Positions 27,864 to 37,150 of a stretch of DNA of 64,000 bases are shown here, in pieces. The stretch's first letter is position 1. Each line of letters opens with the position of its first letter. Origin of the DNA: JAKFWF01 sp963750535 (GTDB lineage Bacteria > Pseudomonadota > Alphaproteobacteria > Rhizobiales > Hyphomicrobiaceae); contig CAVVRF010000003.1 in NCBI GenBank assembly GCA_963750535.1, forward strand, positions 1 to 64,000, given 5' to 3'. The position numbers and the translations under genes were made by a program. The notes under the pieces were generated by a model. That model was not told the DNA's origin and ran no database searches. It saw only the letters and a list, made by a program, of their open reading frames with translations.

Positions 27864-30179
27864 TCAGCGGACGAGGCGGTCCAGCGTCTCGCGATGCGAG
27901 GGCGGCGCCTCCCGCTGCGGCCGCGTCGACAGATTGATCTTGTCGCGATATTCGGCCGTGATGCCGTCGATCTGGTTGCTGTTGCGGACCACCTGCGGGG
28001 TGATCGCGATCAGCAGCTCGGTCCGGACGATGGTGTCGGTCTTGTTCTTGAACGCATTGCCGATCAGCGGAATGTTGCCGATCAGCGGAATCTGCTCGCG
28101 AAGGCGGGTCGACTTGTCCTGCATCAGTCCGGCCAGCACGATGGTCTCGCCATCCTTGGTGGTGACGGTCGTCTTCACCCGGCGCTGCTGGATCGTCGGC
28201 GAGTTGATGTTCGACGAGGTGGTCGGAATCACGCCGCTCACTTCCTGCTCGATGTCGAGCAGGACGCGGCCGTCGTCGCTGACGCGCGGCGTGATGCCGA
28301 GGATCACGCCGGTGCTGCGGAACGACACCGAGTTGACGATGGGCGCGCCGGGGGCGCCGACCGAGACGGCCGACTGGGTGGCGATCGGCACCTCGTCGCC
28401 GACCTGCAGCACCGCCCGCTTGTTCTCCTGCACCATCAGGGTCGGCGACGACACGATGTTGACGTCCGTTATGGTGTTGAGCGCGTTGAGCACCACCTGC
28501 AGATTGGTGAGGTTCAGGAAATAGGAGAAGCCCGGGAACACCGGCGCCACCGCGCCCGTCAGGCTGTCGGTCAAGGTGACGTTGCTGCCGCCCTTGTGCA
28601 GGAAATAGCGCAAGCCGAACTTCAGATTGTCGTTCAGCGTGACCTCGGCGATGGTCGCCTCGAGCAGCACCTGGGCGGTGGCGACGTCGATGCTCTGCAG
28701 GATCTGCCGCATCCGCTTGTACTCGGCAGAGGTGGCGGTGATGACCAGCGAGTTGTTCGCTTCGTCTGGTATGATCGACACCCCGGAGCTGCGATCGTCC
28801 GGCGGCGTGCCGCCACCAATCGCCGAGCGAGTGGCATCGGTGGAAGTGGCGGTCGAAGCGCCGGCATCGGGCTGGACCGGCTCGCCGTTCCTGGCCGCAT
28901 CCGGGGTTTGCGGCGCGAACGTCGGCTGCGCCGGCGGCGCCACCGTCGGGGCTGCGAATGGCGCGGCGACTCCGTCGGGGCTCGACGGCGACGACAACGC
29001 GGCGCGCACGGCTGGCGCAATGGCGGCCAGGCGACCGGGCTCGCGCGCGAAATAGACCCGTTGCAGCAGCAGCGCGAGCTCGGGCGCTGGCCGGTGCTGC
29101 ACGTGGTAGACGTGCACCTGCTTCTCGGTCGCGCGGCTCGCCATGTCGATGCGCTTGACCCAGGTCGCCGCCTTGCGCAGGTACTCCGGCCGCGACGAGA
29201 TCACCAGGATCGACTTCAGGCGGCGGTTCGGGATGAAGCGGACGATGCCCTTGGTCGGGCTGTCCTTGTCGTTGGCGAAAATGGCGTCGAGCTCCTGCGC
29301 GATCGCGTCGGCGTCGGACGTCTCGATCGGCAGGATGCCGAACGACATGCCGCGCATCCAGTCGACGTCGAAGACGCTGACCAGCTCGGTCATCGCGGTA
29401 AGCTCGCTGCGGGTGCCGGAGAGCATCAGCAGGTTGCGGGCCGAATCGACACGCAGGACGCCGGCTTGCGGCGCCGCCGACTTCAGGATGCGCTCCATCT
29501 CGGCGGCCGCGACATAGCGCAGGGGCACGAGCTCGGTGGCGAGGCCGATGAGTTGCCGCGAGCGTGCCCCCGGCGGCCGCAGCGGCGCTCCCCCGGCGGC
29601 CGCCTCATTGGCCGGCACGATCTGGTAGACGCCGCCGGTAGCCACCAGCGCCGCCCCCTCGCTGCGCAGGACCGCGTCGAAAATGTCGATCAACCCGGCT
29701 TTGTCGACCGGCCGGGTGGTACGCAGGGTGATGCTGGCCTTGATCTTGTCGCTGACGACGTAGTTGACGCCCAGCGTCTCGCCGAGAACGATCTTGGCCG
29801 CCTCGGCGATCGAGGCACTGTTGAGGTTGAGCGTGATGCCGTCCGGGCCGCTCGAGGCCGATTGCTGCGACGCACCGTTCTGGGCAGTTGCGAGGTTGGC
29901 GGGTCCGGCGCCGCTCGATTGCCGAGATTCGGGCGCGGCGGCAAAATTGCCCGATCCCTCGTAGAGGCGGTCGGGCCGGGTGCTGCCCGGTACCGACGCG
30001 CTCATTGGCGTGCCGGTCTTGCTGCTGGCTGACGACGGCTGACCGGCTCCGACCGAGCCGGTAATCGGGCCGGGCATCCCAAGCTGCTCGTACGGCAAGG
30101 TGCAGGCCGCCAGCAGCTGCGCGCCGAGCACAACTTTCATCACCCCCAGAGCTCGGCGTCGAAAACCGCGATAACGCAT
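27864..30179 (-). CDS. gspD: Type II secretion outer-membrane secretin GspD
   Basis: The 771-residue protein begins at 30179 and has a lipobox (LLAACTLP, Cys about residue 26), so it is a lipoprotein secretin that may not need a separate pilotin. A Ser/Pro-rich linker leads to the N0 domain (GITLNLNSASIAEAAKIVLG) and N1-N3 repeats (YVAAAEMERILKSAAPQAG; RFIPNRRLKSILVISSRPEY; VYHVQHRPAPELALLLQRVY), then the secretin core (VSSPTLMVQENKRAVLQVGD; VGAPGAPIV; GETIVLAGLMQDKS; PLIGNIPLIGNAFKNK). The N3 insert (about 410-475) is long and Ala/Pro/Thr-rich. It forms the outer-membrane channel. gspK lies 271 bases upstream on the same strand. Confidence 0.94.
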   Translation of the reverse strand: MRYRGFRRRALGVMKVVLGAQLLAACTLPYEQLGMPGPITGSVGAGQPSSASSKTGTPMSASVPGSTRPDRLYEGSGNFAAAPESRQSSGAGPANLATAQNGASQQSASSGPDGITLNLNSASIAEAAKIVLGETLGVNYVVSDKIKASITLRTTRPVDKAGLIDIFDAVLRSEGAALVATGGVYQIVPANEAAAGGAPLRPPGARSRQLIGLATELVPLRYVAAAEMERILKSAAPQAGVLRVDSARNLLMLSGTRSELTAMTELVSVFDVDWMRGMSFGILPIETSDADAIAQELDAIFANDKDSPTKGIVRFIPNRRLKSILVISSRPEYLRKAATWVKRIDMASRATEKQVHVYHVQHRPAPELALLLQRVYFAREPGRLAAIAPAVRAALSSPSSPDGVAAPFAAPTVAPPAQPTFAPQTPDAARNGEPVQPDAGASTATSTDATRSAIGGGTPPDDRSSGVSIIPDEANNSLVITATSAEYKRMRQILQSIDVATAQVLLEATIAEVTLNDNLKFGLRYFLHKGGSNVTLTDSLTGAVAPVFPGFSYFLNLTNLQVVLNALNTITDVNIVSSPTLMVQENKRAVLQVGDEVPIATQSAVSVGAPGAPIVNSVSFRSTGVILGITPRVSDDGRVLLDIEQEVSGVIPTTSSNINSPTIQQRRVKTTVTTKDGETIVLAGLMQDKSTRLREQIPLIGNIPLIGNAFKNKTDTIVRTELLIAITPQVVRNSNQIDGITAEYRDKINLSTRPQREAPPSHRETLDRLVR

Positions 30180-30450
30180 CAAGTTCCCTCGGGCACGCCG
30201 CGACCGGTTGGTGACCCGGCAAATACCGCTTATCTGACCGTCGCTGCTGCAGCGGCGCCATTTGATCAGATTCGCGGCCTGTCGACCCACACCAATCGCA
30301 AAGGCTTGGGCGATTCCCGGTGTTGGGTCGAGCAGCCTGCGGGCCGCTGTCCACGGCTTTCCGTGCTTGCGGGAACTCGTGATTGCACCAATTTCAGGTT
30401 GTGCACACGATAGTGACGCCGATGCTGAAGTTCTTGCGCGCTGTTGCAGT

Positions 30451-31512
30451 TCAGCACTCGGAGGGCTGTGGCGTGCCGGCGGGGACCGCGGTGGCGGCAT
30501 GAGGTGAAGCCCGGCCCCAGTGGAGTATTCGATAGCTGATCGAGGGCTGGGATGCGGCTGCCCCGGCCGAGCCGGGGCGAGCGCGTGCCGGAACGCTGTC
30601 ATCAGGCGACGGGGCTGGTCCGCTTCGGCTTTCGGGCCGGATCGTTCCTTCGAGGCGTGTGACCACCGCTTCGCGGGCAAAATGCTCGCCGCCCGGCGTC
30701 GAGACGTCGGCGCGGATGGCGAACGCTTGCGCGGCGGAGGGCGCCACGAACGAAGCCGTGATCTGCCGGTCGCGAACGGTCAGGGTGGCGTTCGACTGGC
30801 CCGGTATGCCAATCGCGCTGTCGGCGGCCTTCGCGAGGATGTCGAGCAACTCGCTCGAGGCGAGCATCGGGTCGATCCCGCTCTGGCCGGAATAGACTGT
30901 CAGATGAGGCTGCAACCGGCGGTACAGGTCCTTGTCGACGCCCAGCACCGAGGCAACCTCGATCACCGCGTCGAATGCAGCGTTCTTGGGACCGGCGCGC
31001 CGGCCGGCAGCAAGGTACTGCTCGCGCTCGGCGCCGTTCAGCCGTTTGGCATCGTCGCCGTCGCGAAAATCAGCGATCGCCTCGACGATGCGCCGTGCTG
31101 CCTCGCGATCCACGCCGTTGCCGACCAGTAGCGCGGCGAGCAGGCCCTCGCTGGCGGAATTGAGATCGACCTTGCCGGCCTCGTCCGAAACGGCGAGGAC
31201 CATCGTCTCGCCATCGGGGAGGCGGCACGCGGTCGGCGCTTCCCCCGCGACGAACCGGGCCGGCCGGCCGGTGGCGGCGGCATTGGTCATGTCGAGGACG
31301 ACGAGCCGGACGCCGGCGTCGGCAAGCAGGCGAACTCGCGCGCTCTCGACCCCGTTGCGCGTCGAGCGGACGTAATCGAGCGCGGCCGACGCGAGCGCCG
31401 CTGAAAATAATGCCATCAGTGCCGCGATCCACAACACGACGACGAGCACGAACCCGTCCTCGCCCCGAGCCCGGCGGTCTGCCGGAGGCGGAGCTGGCCG
31501 GGTCTCGGTCAT
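30451..31512 (-). CDS. gspK: Type II secretion minor pseudopilin GspK
   Basis: The 353-residue protein starts MTETRPAPPPADRR and has a prepilin-type leader cleaved at DG/FVLVVVLWIAALMALFS. As is typical of GspK, the Glu at position 5 of the mature protein is missing. The large alpha domain carries KVDLNSASEGLLAALLVG and the helix-hairpin-helix-like repeats usual for the family, ending with a Pro/Ser-rich tail. GspK caps the pseudopilus tip with GspI and GspJ, which are encoded 10 kb away. The ATG overlaps the stop of the SCO-cytochrome gene (ATGA), so it is translationally coupled to a non-Gsp gene. Confidence 0.9.
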   Translation of the reverse strand: MTETRPAPPPADRRARGEDGFVLVVVLWIAALMALFSAALASAALDYVRSTRNGVESARVRLLADAGVRLVVLDMTNAAATGRPARFVAGEAPTACRLPDGETMVLAVSDEAGKVDLNSASEGLLAALLVGNGVDREAARRIVEAIADFRDGDDAKRLNGAEREQYLAAGRRAGPKNAAFDAVIEVASVLGVDKDLYRRLQPHLTVYSGQSGIDPMLASSELLDILAKAADSAIGIPGQSNATLTVRDRQITASFVAPSAAQAFAIRADVSTPGGEHFAREAVVTRLEGTIRPESRSGPAPSPDDSVPARARPGSAGAAASQPSISYRILHWGRASPHAATAVPAGTPQPSEC

Positions 31513-32489
31513 CGTGTTTGCTGCGCGATCTGTGCCGAGCGGGTGTCGATGTAGTGCAACAGATCGGCGACATCGTGCGGCGACATCGACAGGTTCGGCA
31601 TCCGCACGGCGCGGAATTTCTGCGACAGCTCTCGCGCGATCGGGTCGCCGCCGGCGCGCACCCGGTCGGGGGCCGAAATGTAGCTCTCGACCCACGAACG
31701 TGGCCGCCGCGCCAACAGCCCGGCGAGGTCCGGGCCGACGCGGTCGCCCTTGCCGATCGTGTGGCACGAGCCGCAGGTCTTCACGAACAGGGTCTGGCCG
31801 GGCATGTTGTCGTCGCGGGCAACCACCGCCTGCGCCGCTGGCGGCGACGGGTTTTCGCCGTCACGATAGAGCCAGGCCGGGTCCATTGCACGCAGATTAT
31901 TGTCCAATACGACCAGATCGGCGAAGGCCGAATTGCGGGCCCACTCGCCGGTGCGGTCGTTGCCGAGCAGGATCTCGTTGCGGTGCTCGGTCAGGGTCTT
32001 CGTGCGTTCGCCGAGCTTGTTGCGGATCTGGTCGATGTCGGCGCGCGAGCCGGTCAGGAACAGCCAGCCGGGGCCAACGCGGAACGCTTCGGCATACTGC
32101 TTCAGCAACTCGGGCGTATCGCGCTCCGGATCGATCGACACCGAGACGAAGAAGAAATCACGGCCGACGGCATCGCCGAGCTTGTCCTGCAGCAGCGCCA
32201 GCCGTGCCGTGATCAGCGGGCACATGTCCTTGCAAACCGTATAGATGAAACTGACGACGACGATCCTGCCCTTGATCACGTCGTCGTAGAACATCAACTT
32301 GCGGCCATCCTGGTCGATGACCGGCACGTTCGGTATGTAGCTCGCGCCCCATTGCCGCTGCTCCGCCGTGGCCACGGGGGCAACGGCGGAGCAGATCGCG
32401 CAAAGTGCCGCGGCGGCAAAGATGAACCGCGCCTTCCAGGTCCGAGGGGAGATGCCGGTAATGCGATCACGACGGCGAAACAATTGCAT
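31509..32489 (-). CDS. SCO1/SenC-cytochrome c fusion protein
   Basis: After a signal-anchor (FIFAAAALCAICSAVAPVA) the 326-residue protein has an SCO thioredoxin-like domain with the copper-binding CKDMCP and SIDPERDTPELLKQYAEAF, then a C-terminal cytochrome c domain with the haem site CGSCH and a likely Met ligand in VRMPNLSMSPHD. The DHS motif that provides the third copper ligand in classical SCO proteins is not visible at its usual place (the region reads SAFADLVVLDNN); the His in TEHRNEILLG may replace it. The product would be a periplasmic copper-handling or electron-transfer protein. The ATG at 32489 directly abuts AGGAG, so a TTG at 32483 is an alternative start. Downstream of a multicopper oxidase, 41 bases apart. 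Confidence 0.87.
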   Translation of the reverse strand: MQLFRRRDRITGISPRTWKARFIFAAAALCAICSAVAPVATAEQRQWGASYIPNVPVIDQDGRKLMFYDDVIKGRIVVVSFIYTVCKDMCPLITARLALLQDKLGDAVGRDFFFVSVSIDPERDTPELLKQYAEAFRVGPGWLFLTGSRADIDQIRNKLGERTKTLTEHRNEILLGNDRTGEWARNSAFADLVVLDNNLRAMDPAWLYRDGENPSPPAAQAVVARDDNMPGQTLFVKTCGSCHTIGKGDRVGPDLAGLLARRPRSWVESYISAPDRVRAGGDPIARELSQKFRAVRMPNLSMSPHDVADLLHYIDTRSAQIAQQTR

Positions 32490-32530
32490 CTCCTCTCGTC
32501 CCGGTCGAGGCGCGGCACTTGGTTCTGCGA

Positions 32531-34970
32531 TCAGCCGGTGCCCGAGCCGCCGCCGCTCGGCGGTATGTAGTTCGGGCTGCGCGGGTCGGCCTCGGGCAGG
32601 ATCTCGGGATCCTTCCAGGTCACGCCGCGCGGGCCCGGGATCGGGGTCCTGGTCGGCACGAAATGCGGCTGACCCTTGTAGTCCGGATCGCCCGGCGGCG
32701 GCGTCAGCAGCTGGTAGCGCAGCAGCATGGCGAAGTCCTCGTGGACGGTATTGTGGCAGTGGTTGACGTAGGCGCCGCCGAACTCGCCGAAGCGGACCTG
32801 GAACTTGACGCGTCCGCCGGGCCGCAGCCGCCACACGTCCTTGCGCACCAGCCGCTCGGTCTCGGGCAGGTATGCGCCGCCGCGGTCCATGGTGACGCCC
32901 TCCTCGAAATGGAGGTGGATCGGATGGTCCCAGCCGCCGCCGCCGTTGATGTAGGTCCAGTGCTCGATCTCGCCCGGCTTCGGGATCAGCGCGCCGATGC
33001 GGTTGGCATTGAGCGTATGCGCTGCCTGGCCGTTGATCTTGACCGACCACGGGAACGACTTGATGTCGCCGCACTCCGGGATGCACACGCCGCCTGGATT
33101 GTTGCGGCTGTCGCCGCCGCCGGAGCGGCCCCATTCGATCACGCGCTCGCGCACCGGCGCCTCGATCGGGATCTGGTAGGTGAGCACCTTCGAGCCCTGC
33201 GGACCCCAGTCGCTGGTGCTGAGGTCGACGCTTCTGTCGCCGTTGACCACCGAGTAGTCGTAGGTGACGGTCGGATCGTCGACGCTGCGCATGGTCGGCA
33301 CCACCCGGAACTGCAGGATCGGACCGACGCAGGGATCGTCGCTGACGCCAGCCAGCGCCTGCGCCAGCTGACAATGCGCCGTCAGGCTTGCGGCCGTCGG
33401 TCTGCTTCAGCAGGTTGACGAGGTAGATGCGTGTCGCCCGGCTTGAACTTCGAGAAGTCGACGACGATGTCGTAGCGCTCGGCCACGCCCTGCTCGTCGA
33501 GCGTGTCCATCAGCAGCGGCTTGACGACGAAGTTGCCGTCGTTGGCGATGAAGTGGAACGGCACCTTGGTTCCGGCGGCGAAGCTCGACGCCTTCTGCAC
33601 GACCAGCGCCAGCTTGATGAAGCGCGACATCGCGGCATTGATGATGCGGAAGCCGGTAGCGGCGCGGCAGCACCTCCATGTACGGGTAGTAGGAGCCGTT
33701 GACCAGCAGCATGTCGCCGAGGAAGCCGTCGGTGTCGAAGATGTCGAAGAACAGCTGGCCGTCTGGCTTGAACGCGGGATTGGTGACGGCGATGTTGACG
33801 TCGAAGTCGATGTTGCCCCACGGCAGTGCGTTGCCGCTCGGCAGCTGCAGGTTGAAGCCGTCGTTCAGGCCCTCGCGGCCGCGGTCAGGCGCACTGTACA
33901 TGTTGCACAGGGCGAACATGCCCTTGTGCACGTTCTCGGCGGTGAAGAAGAAGCGGTGGTCGTGGAACCACATCGAGCCCTGGATCTCGCGGAAGTCGCC
34001 CGGCACCAGGACGCGGCCGTCGCCGTCGTCCGGGCCCGAGCACCTTGTCCATCCAGCCCGGGATGGTGGTCGGCCACACGCTCGGCATGTCGCGCCGGGC
34101 CATCGTGGTCCCCCAGTGGTAGTCGTAGAACGTGCCGGGGAAGTGGTAGGCGTTGCAGGCGCCGTCGCTCTCCGCGCCGTTGTGGGCGTTGTGGAAGTGG
34201 GTCGACATCTCGTTGCGACCGAAGCCGCCGTTCTCGGCGCGCGAGATCGGCAGGTCGTTGTAGATGCGGGTGACGCAGGGCTCGCCGTAGCGCAGCTTGA
34301 CGAGCGTCGGGGCCGCGTTGGCAGTGCGCGTGCCCTTGATGTTGCCGCGCATGCCGGGCGTGCGCGCGCCGAACGACCAGACCGCGTTCGCTGCCTGCTC
34401 CGGCATGGCGGAGTTGAACTTGCTGCCAGCCTTGATCTGGCCGATCGACAGCAGGAAGCCGTACTTCGGGAACAGCTCGTCCCACCGCTGGTGCGCGAAG
34501 AACTCGCCATCGGGCCGGCCTTCGCAAGGACCGACGCCGGTCGCCGGATTCTTGTACGCGGTGCCGCCCGATGCGTTGAAGTCGTTATGGTACGACCAGT
34601 TCTTCGCCGGCAGCTCGTTCACGATCTGATTGGTGGTGTGATTGATCCACTGCGCGGAGTTGTTGGCGAGCTTGTTCAGATCGTAGCGCGGCGGGACAAT
34701 CGCGCGCGGCATCGGCTCGCTGAACTTCTTGGCGTTGAACAGCGGACTGCGCGGAGTGCCGGTCGGCACCGCGGCGTAGGCGCTCTGCGCGTAGGGGCTT
34801 AGGCCATTCTTGAAGGCGAGGGTGCCGGCCGTGGTGAAAATGCCCCAGCGCAGCAGGTCGCGGCGCGTGATCTGCCCCTGCGACAGGGCGTTCACGATCT
34901 CGAGTCTGTTGTTGCGCGCTGCTTCCGCTTCGAATTGCCGCCGACGTGAGGCCAACTTGGGGAGATACAT
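32531..34970 (-). pseudogene. Tat-exported multicopper oxidase, frameshifted
   Basis: The start at 34970 (MYLPKLASRRRQFEAEAARN) leads to a twin-arginine signal (TRRDLLRWGIFTTAG). Cupredoxin copper-binding motifs appear in order: HFHNAHNG, WFHDHRF, HPIHLHFEEG and HCHNTVHEDFAML, so types 1, 2 and 3 sites were all encoded. Frames change near 34040 (after MDKVLGPG), near 33660 (EVLPRRYR), near 33430 (KFKPGDT) and near 33390; joined, they give about 810 residues. The C terminus is a Pro/Gly tail ending SGGGSGTG. Such large oxidases resemble bacterial manganese or bilirubin oxidase-like proteins; the substrate cannot be told. Folded export by Tat fits possible onward secretion by the surrounding type II system (inference). 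Confidence 0.82.
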
Positions 34971-35300
34971 GTCTCGTACTCCTGCAATGAATTCGAGTGT
35001 CTATATTTCGCGGTCTTGCCGCTCGTCGCATGTCCCGTATTCCACGCTGATTAGAGCGCCACGCGCGCGCGTTCAGCAATTGGCCTCAAGGGCTGTGTAG
35101 AGCCAACCTAGGTCCATGCTCGGTTGGACCAAGGTCGGAGACGTTTCTAGACCTGCGGACCGGTAGACAGTGCGACCCGGGAAACGTACAAAAATCCAAT
35201 TTTTCCAGTTGGGTAATCGCCGCCGGCGGATGCGGTTAGGTGCGATTTTGGTACCGAAGGACGCAGGTTCGTCGATCATGCGTTGGCAGAGGATGCACAA
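34971..35300. promoter_or_regulatory. Divergent intergenic region of the copper/redox island
   Basis: This gap separates the multicopper oxidase (minus) from the SCO gene (plus). It contains an imperfect dyad, CCAACC at 35103-35108 and GGTTGG at 35122-35127, overlapping the palindrome ACCTAGGT at 35106-35113, and an AT-rich perfect dyad AAAAATccaATTTTT at 35190-35204. Either could be an operator for a metal-responsive regulator; none is recognised as a known site. GAGGA at 35289-35293 is the ribosome-binding site deciding the start at 35301. Confidence 0.4.
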
Positions 35301-35993
35301 ATGCTGGGCAAAGGGTCGGCGAGGCGGCGCGTGCAATCAGTGGGCGGCGTAATTCGCCACGCTCGAGCGGCCAAAATTGTCTGCATGCTGTGTTTGGTGC
35401 TGCTGGCTGTCGCGGCGAGCCCACAGGCGTGGCTCGTGGCGCCGGCGCAGGGACAACAGCTCGCCGTCGCCAGCAAGCCGCATTTCGAGTTGATCGACCA
35501 GTCGGGGCGACGGTTCGACGCCACGCGGCTCGCCGAGAAGCCGAGCGTCGTCTACTTCGGTTTCACGCGCTGCCCGGTAATCTGTCCGACCACGCTCTAT
35601 GAGATCGCGGGGCGCATGCGCGAGCTGGGTGCCGTTGCCGAGCAGATCAATTTCGTATTCGTGACGGTCGATCCGGAGCGTGACACGCCAGCCTATCTGG
35701 CCGAGTACTTGTCGAGCTTCGATAGCCGCATCATCGGGCTTACCGGTGCGCCCGACCAGGTCGCAGCACTCGCCGGCGCGCTCGGCGCGGTCTATTCCAG
35801 GATCGCGAGCGCGGACGGTGACTACACTATGGATCACAGCGTCAATGCGTTCCTGATCGCGCGAGACTGGCAGTCGGTCGGCTCGATGTACATGGGCGAC
35901 GGCGCCAGGGAGCACGTCGTGCTGCAGGCCCTGCGCGATCTGGCGGCGACGGACAGGCGCAGCGCCGCCGTGTCCAGCCCGCCGCTGCGGTGA
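35301..35993 (+). CDS. SCO1/SenC family copper chaperone
   Basis: The ATG at 35301 (MLGKGSARRR) lies eight bases after GAGGA; an upstream TTG is possible but less likely. A membrane segment (KIVCMLCLVLLAVAASPQAWL) anchors a thioredoxin-fold domain with the copper ligands CPVIC and the conserved TMDHSVNAFLI histidine, plus VDPERDTPAYLAEYL. All three classical SCO ligands are present, unlike in the fusion protein at 31509. It would deliver copper or reduce cysteines, probably for the divergent multicopper oxidase or for cytochrome oxidase. About 230 residues, normal family length. Confidence 0.88.
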   Translation: MLGKGSARRRVQSVGGVIRHARAAKIVCMLCLVLLAVAASPQAWLVAPAQGQQLAVASKPHFELIDQSGRRFDATRLAEKPSVVYFGFTRCPVICPTTLYEIAGRMRELGAVAEQINFVFVTVDPERDTPAYLAEYLSSFDSRIIGLTGAPDQVAALAGALGAVYSRIASADGDYTMDHSVNAFLIARDWQSVGSMYMGDGAREHVVLQALRDLAATDRRSAAVSSPPLR

Positions 35994-36048
35994 CGGTTCG
36001 TCCCGGAATTGTCGGCCGGCCAAGATCCGTGGACGAGAGCTACCGATC

Positions 36049-36567
36049 CTAGGGCGCCTCGAGCAGCAGTTCCTGGCGGCGTGCGCCGTTCTCGAATACC
36101 GCCTTGTCGGGCCCGATCTCGCGCAGCATCCAGCCGTCGACCTTCTCGCCGATCGCCATCCAGGTGCCCTGCCGATCGCCCTGGCCGCGCACCAGCGCGC
36201 GCTTGCCGAGCGCCGGCGTCGCCGCGACGCCGAGCAGCCGGACCTCGAGCGATTGCTGCTGCGGCGCCGGCGTGGTCCGCGCCGCATCGGCGGTGGGTGG
36301 CAGAACAAGCGGTCGTCGGCTCGGGCTGAAGATCGGCCGGGCAATCGTCTCGCCGTAGCTGGCCTCGGCCCCGATGCTGCGCTCGCCGGTCGGCACGGCG
36401 GCCGGCGCGGACGGCGCTCCGGCCGGCCCACGCGGGATCGCCAGCGGTCCGGTGTCGACCTCCATGTTCATCGCCTGCCAGTTGGCCGCGAGCAGGGCGG
36501 CCACGACGGCGACGAGGGCGACTGTCCCGATCGACCGTCCGTGCGGTGCTGTGTGATGCTGCGCCAT
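36049..36567 (-). CDS. Type II secretion GspC-like inner-membrane protein
   Basis: The 172-residue protein starts MAQHHTAPHGRSIGTVALVA with one membrane segment, followed by a Pro/Ala linker and a small beta domain: YGETIARPIFSPSRRP (compare the HR-domain start of GspC), LEVRLLGVAATPALGKRALV and ENGARRQELLLEAP. This matches the homology region of GspC, which links the inner-membrane platform to GspD. No PDZ domain follows, as in many short alphaproteobacterial versions. It begins seven bases downstream of gspM on the same strand. GspC/GspN/PilP-like naming is uncertain, so no symbol is given. Confidence 0.72.
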   Translation of the reverse strand: MAQHHTAPHGRSIGTVALVAVVAALLAANWQAMNMEVDTGPLAIPRGPAGAPSAPAAVPTGERSIGAEASYGETIARPIFSPSRRPLVLPPTADAARTTPAPQQQSLEVRLLGVAATPALGKRALVRGQGDRQGTWMAIGEKVDGWMLREIGPDKAVFENGARRQELLLEAP

Positions 36568-36574
36568 GACGGCA

Positions 36575-37150
36575 TCACCCCTTCTGCCGCGGCGCGGCGC
36601 CGAACACATCGATGCGGGATTCGAGCATGCCCGGCACATCGCTGCCGGGATCGAAGGCGCCGGCCAGCGGGGTGATCTGCAGCCCGTCGATCAGCAGGTA
36701 GGGGGTCTGCGCCTCGATCGCCACGATGATCTTCTGCACCTGCTCGATGGTCGCGGTGAACTGCAGCTGCAGCCCGAGTATCCGTACCTCGCCGCGATCC
36801 CGCGCCGGCAGGTTGCGCACCGTTCGCAACCGGGCGCCGTTGGCGGTGGCGATGCCGCCGACCAGCGACTGAAGGTTGGCCATGCGGATCGAATTGCTCT
36901 CGCCATCGATCGTCAGGCGGCTCTCGCGGCTGCGCTGCAGCGCCTTGGCGATGTCCTGCTCCTCCTGCTCGTCCTGCCGCGCCGAGGTCAGGTGGCCGAG
37001 CACGAGGCGCTGCTCGTCGATCTCGGCGCGCAGTTGTTGCAGGTAGCCTAGGACCGGCGCGACCGTCATCATGATGACCGCGCCGACGACAACGCCCAGC
37101 AGCCCGATTGCCGCCGTCCGGCGAAGAATGCGAGACAGGCGCGGGCTCAT
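36575..37150 (-). CDS. gspM: Type II secretion protein GspM (PilO-like)
   Basis: The 191-residue product has one N-terminal membrane helix (AIGLLGVVVGAVIMMTVAPV), a coiled-coil stretch (YLQQLRAEIDEQRLVLGHL) and a ferredoxin-like C-terminal domain (LQFTATIEQVQKIIVAIEAQ). This is the bitopic GspM/PilO layout; it pairs with GspL in the assembly platform. The ATG overlaps the gspL stop by four bases, confirming the pairing. Confidence 0.82.
   Translation of the reverse strand: MSPRLSRILRRTAAIGLLGVVVGAVIMMTVAPVLGYLQQLRAEIDEQRLVLGHLTSARQDEQEEQDIAKALQRSRESRLTIDGESNSIRMANLQSLVGGIATANGARLRTVRNLPARDRGEVRILGLQLQFTATIEQVQKIIVAIEAQTPYLLIDGLQITPLAGAFDPGSDVPGMLESRIDVFGAAPRQKG

Noticed and set aside
27798..30032. 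Long plus-strand open frame antisense to gspD
   Set aside because: It is the high-GC shadow of gspD; its translation is Arg/Asp/His-rich without any family motif, whereas the minus strand encodes a clear secretin.
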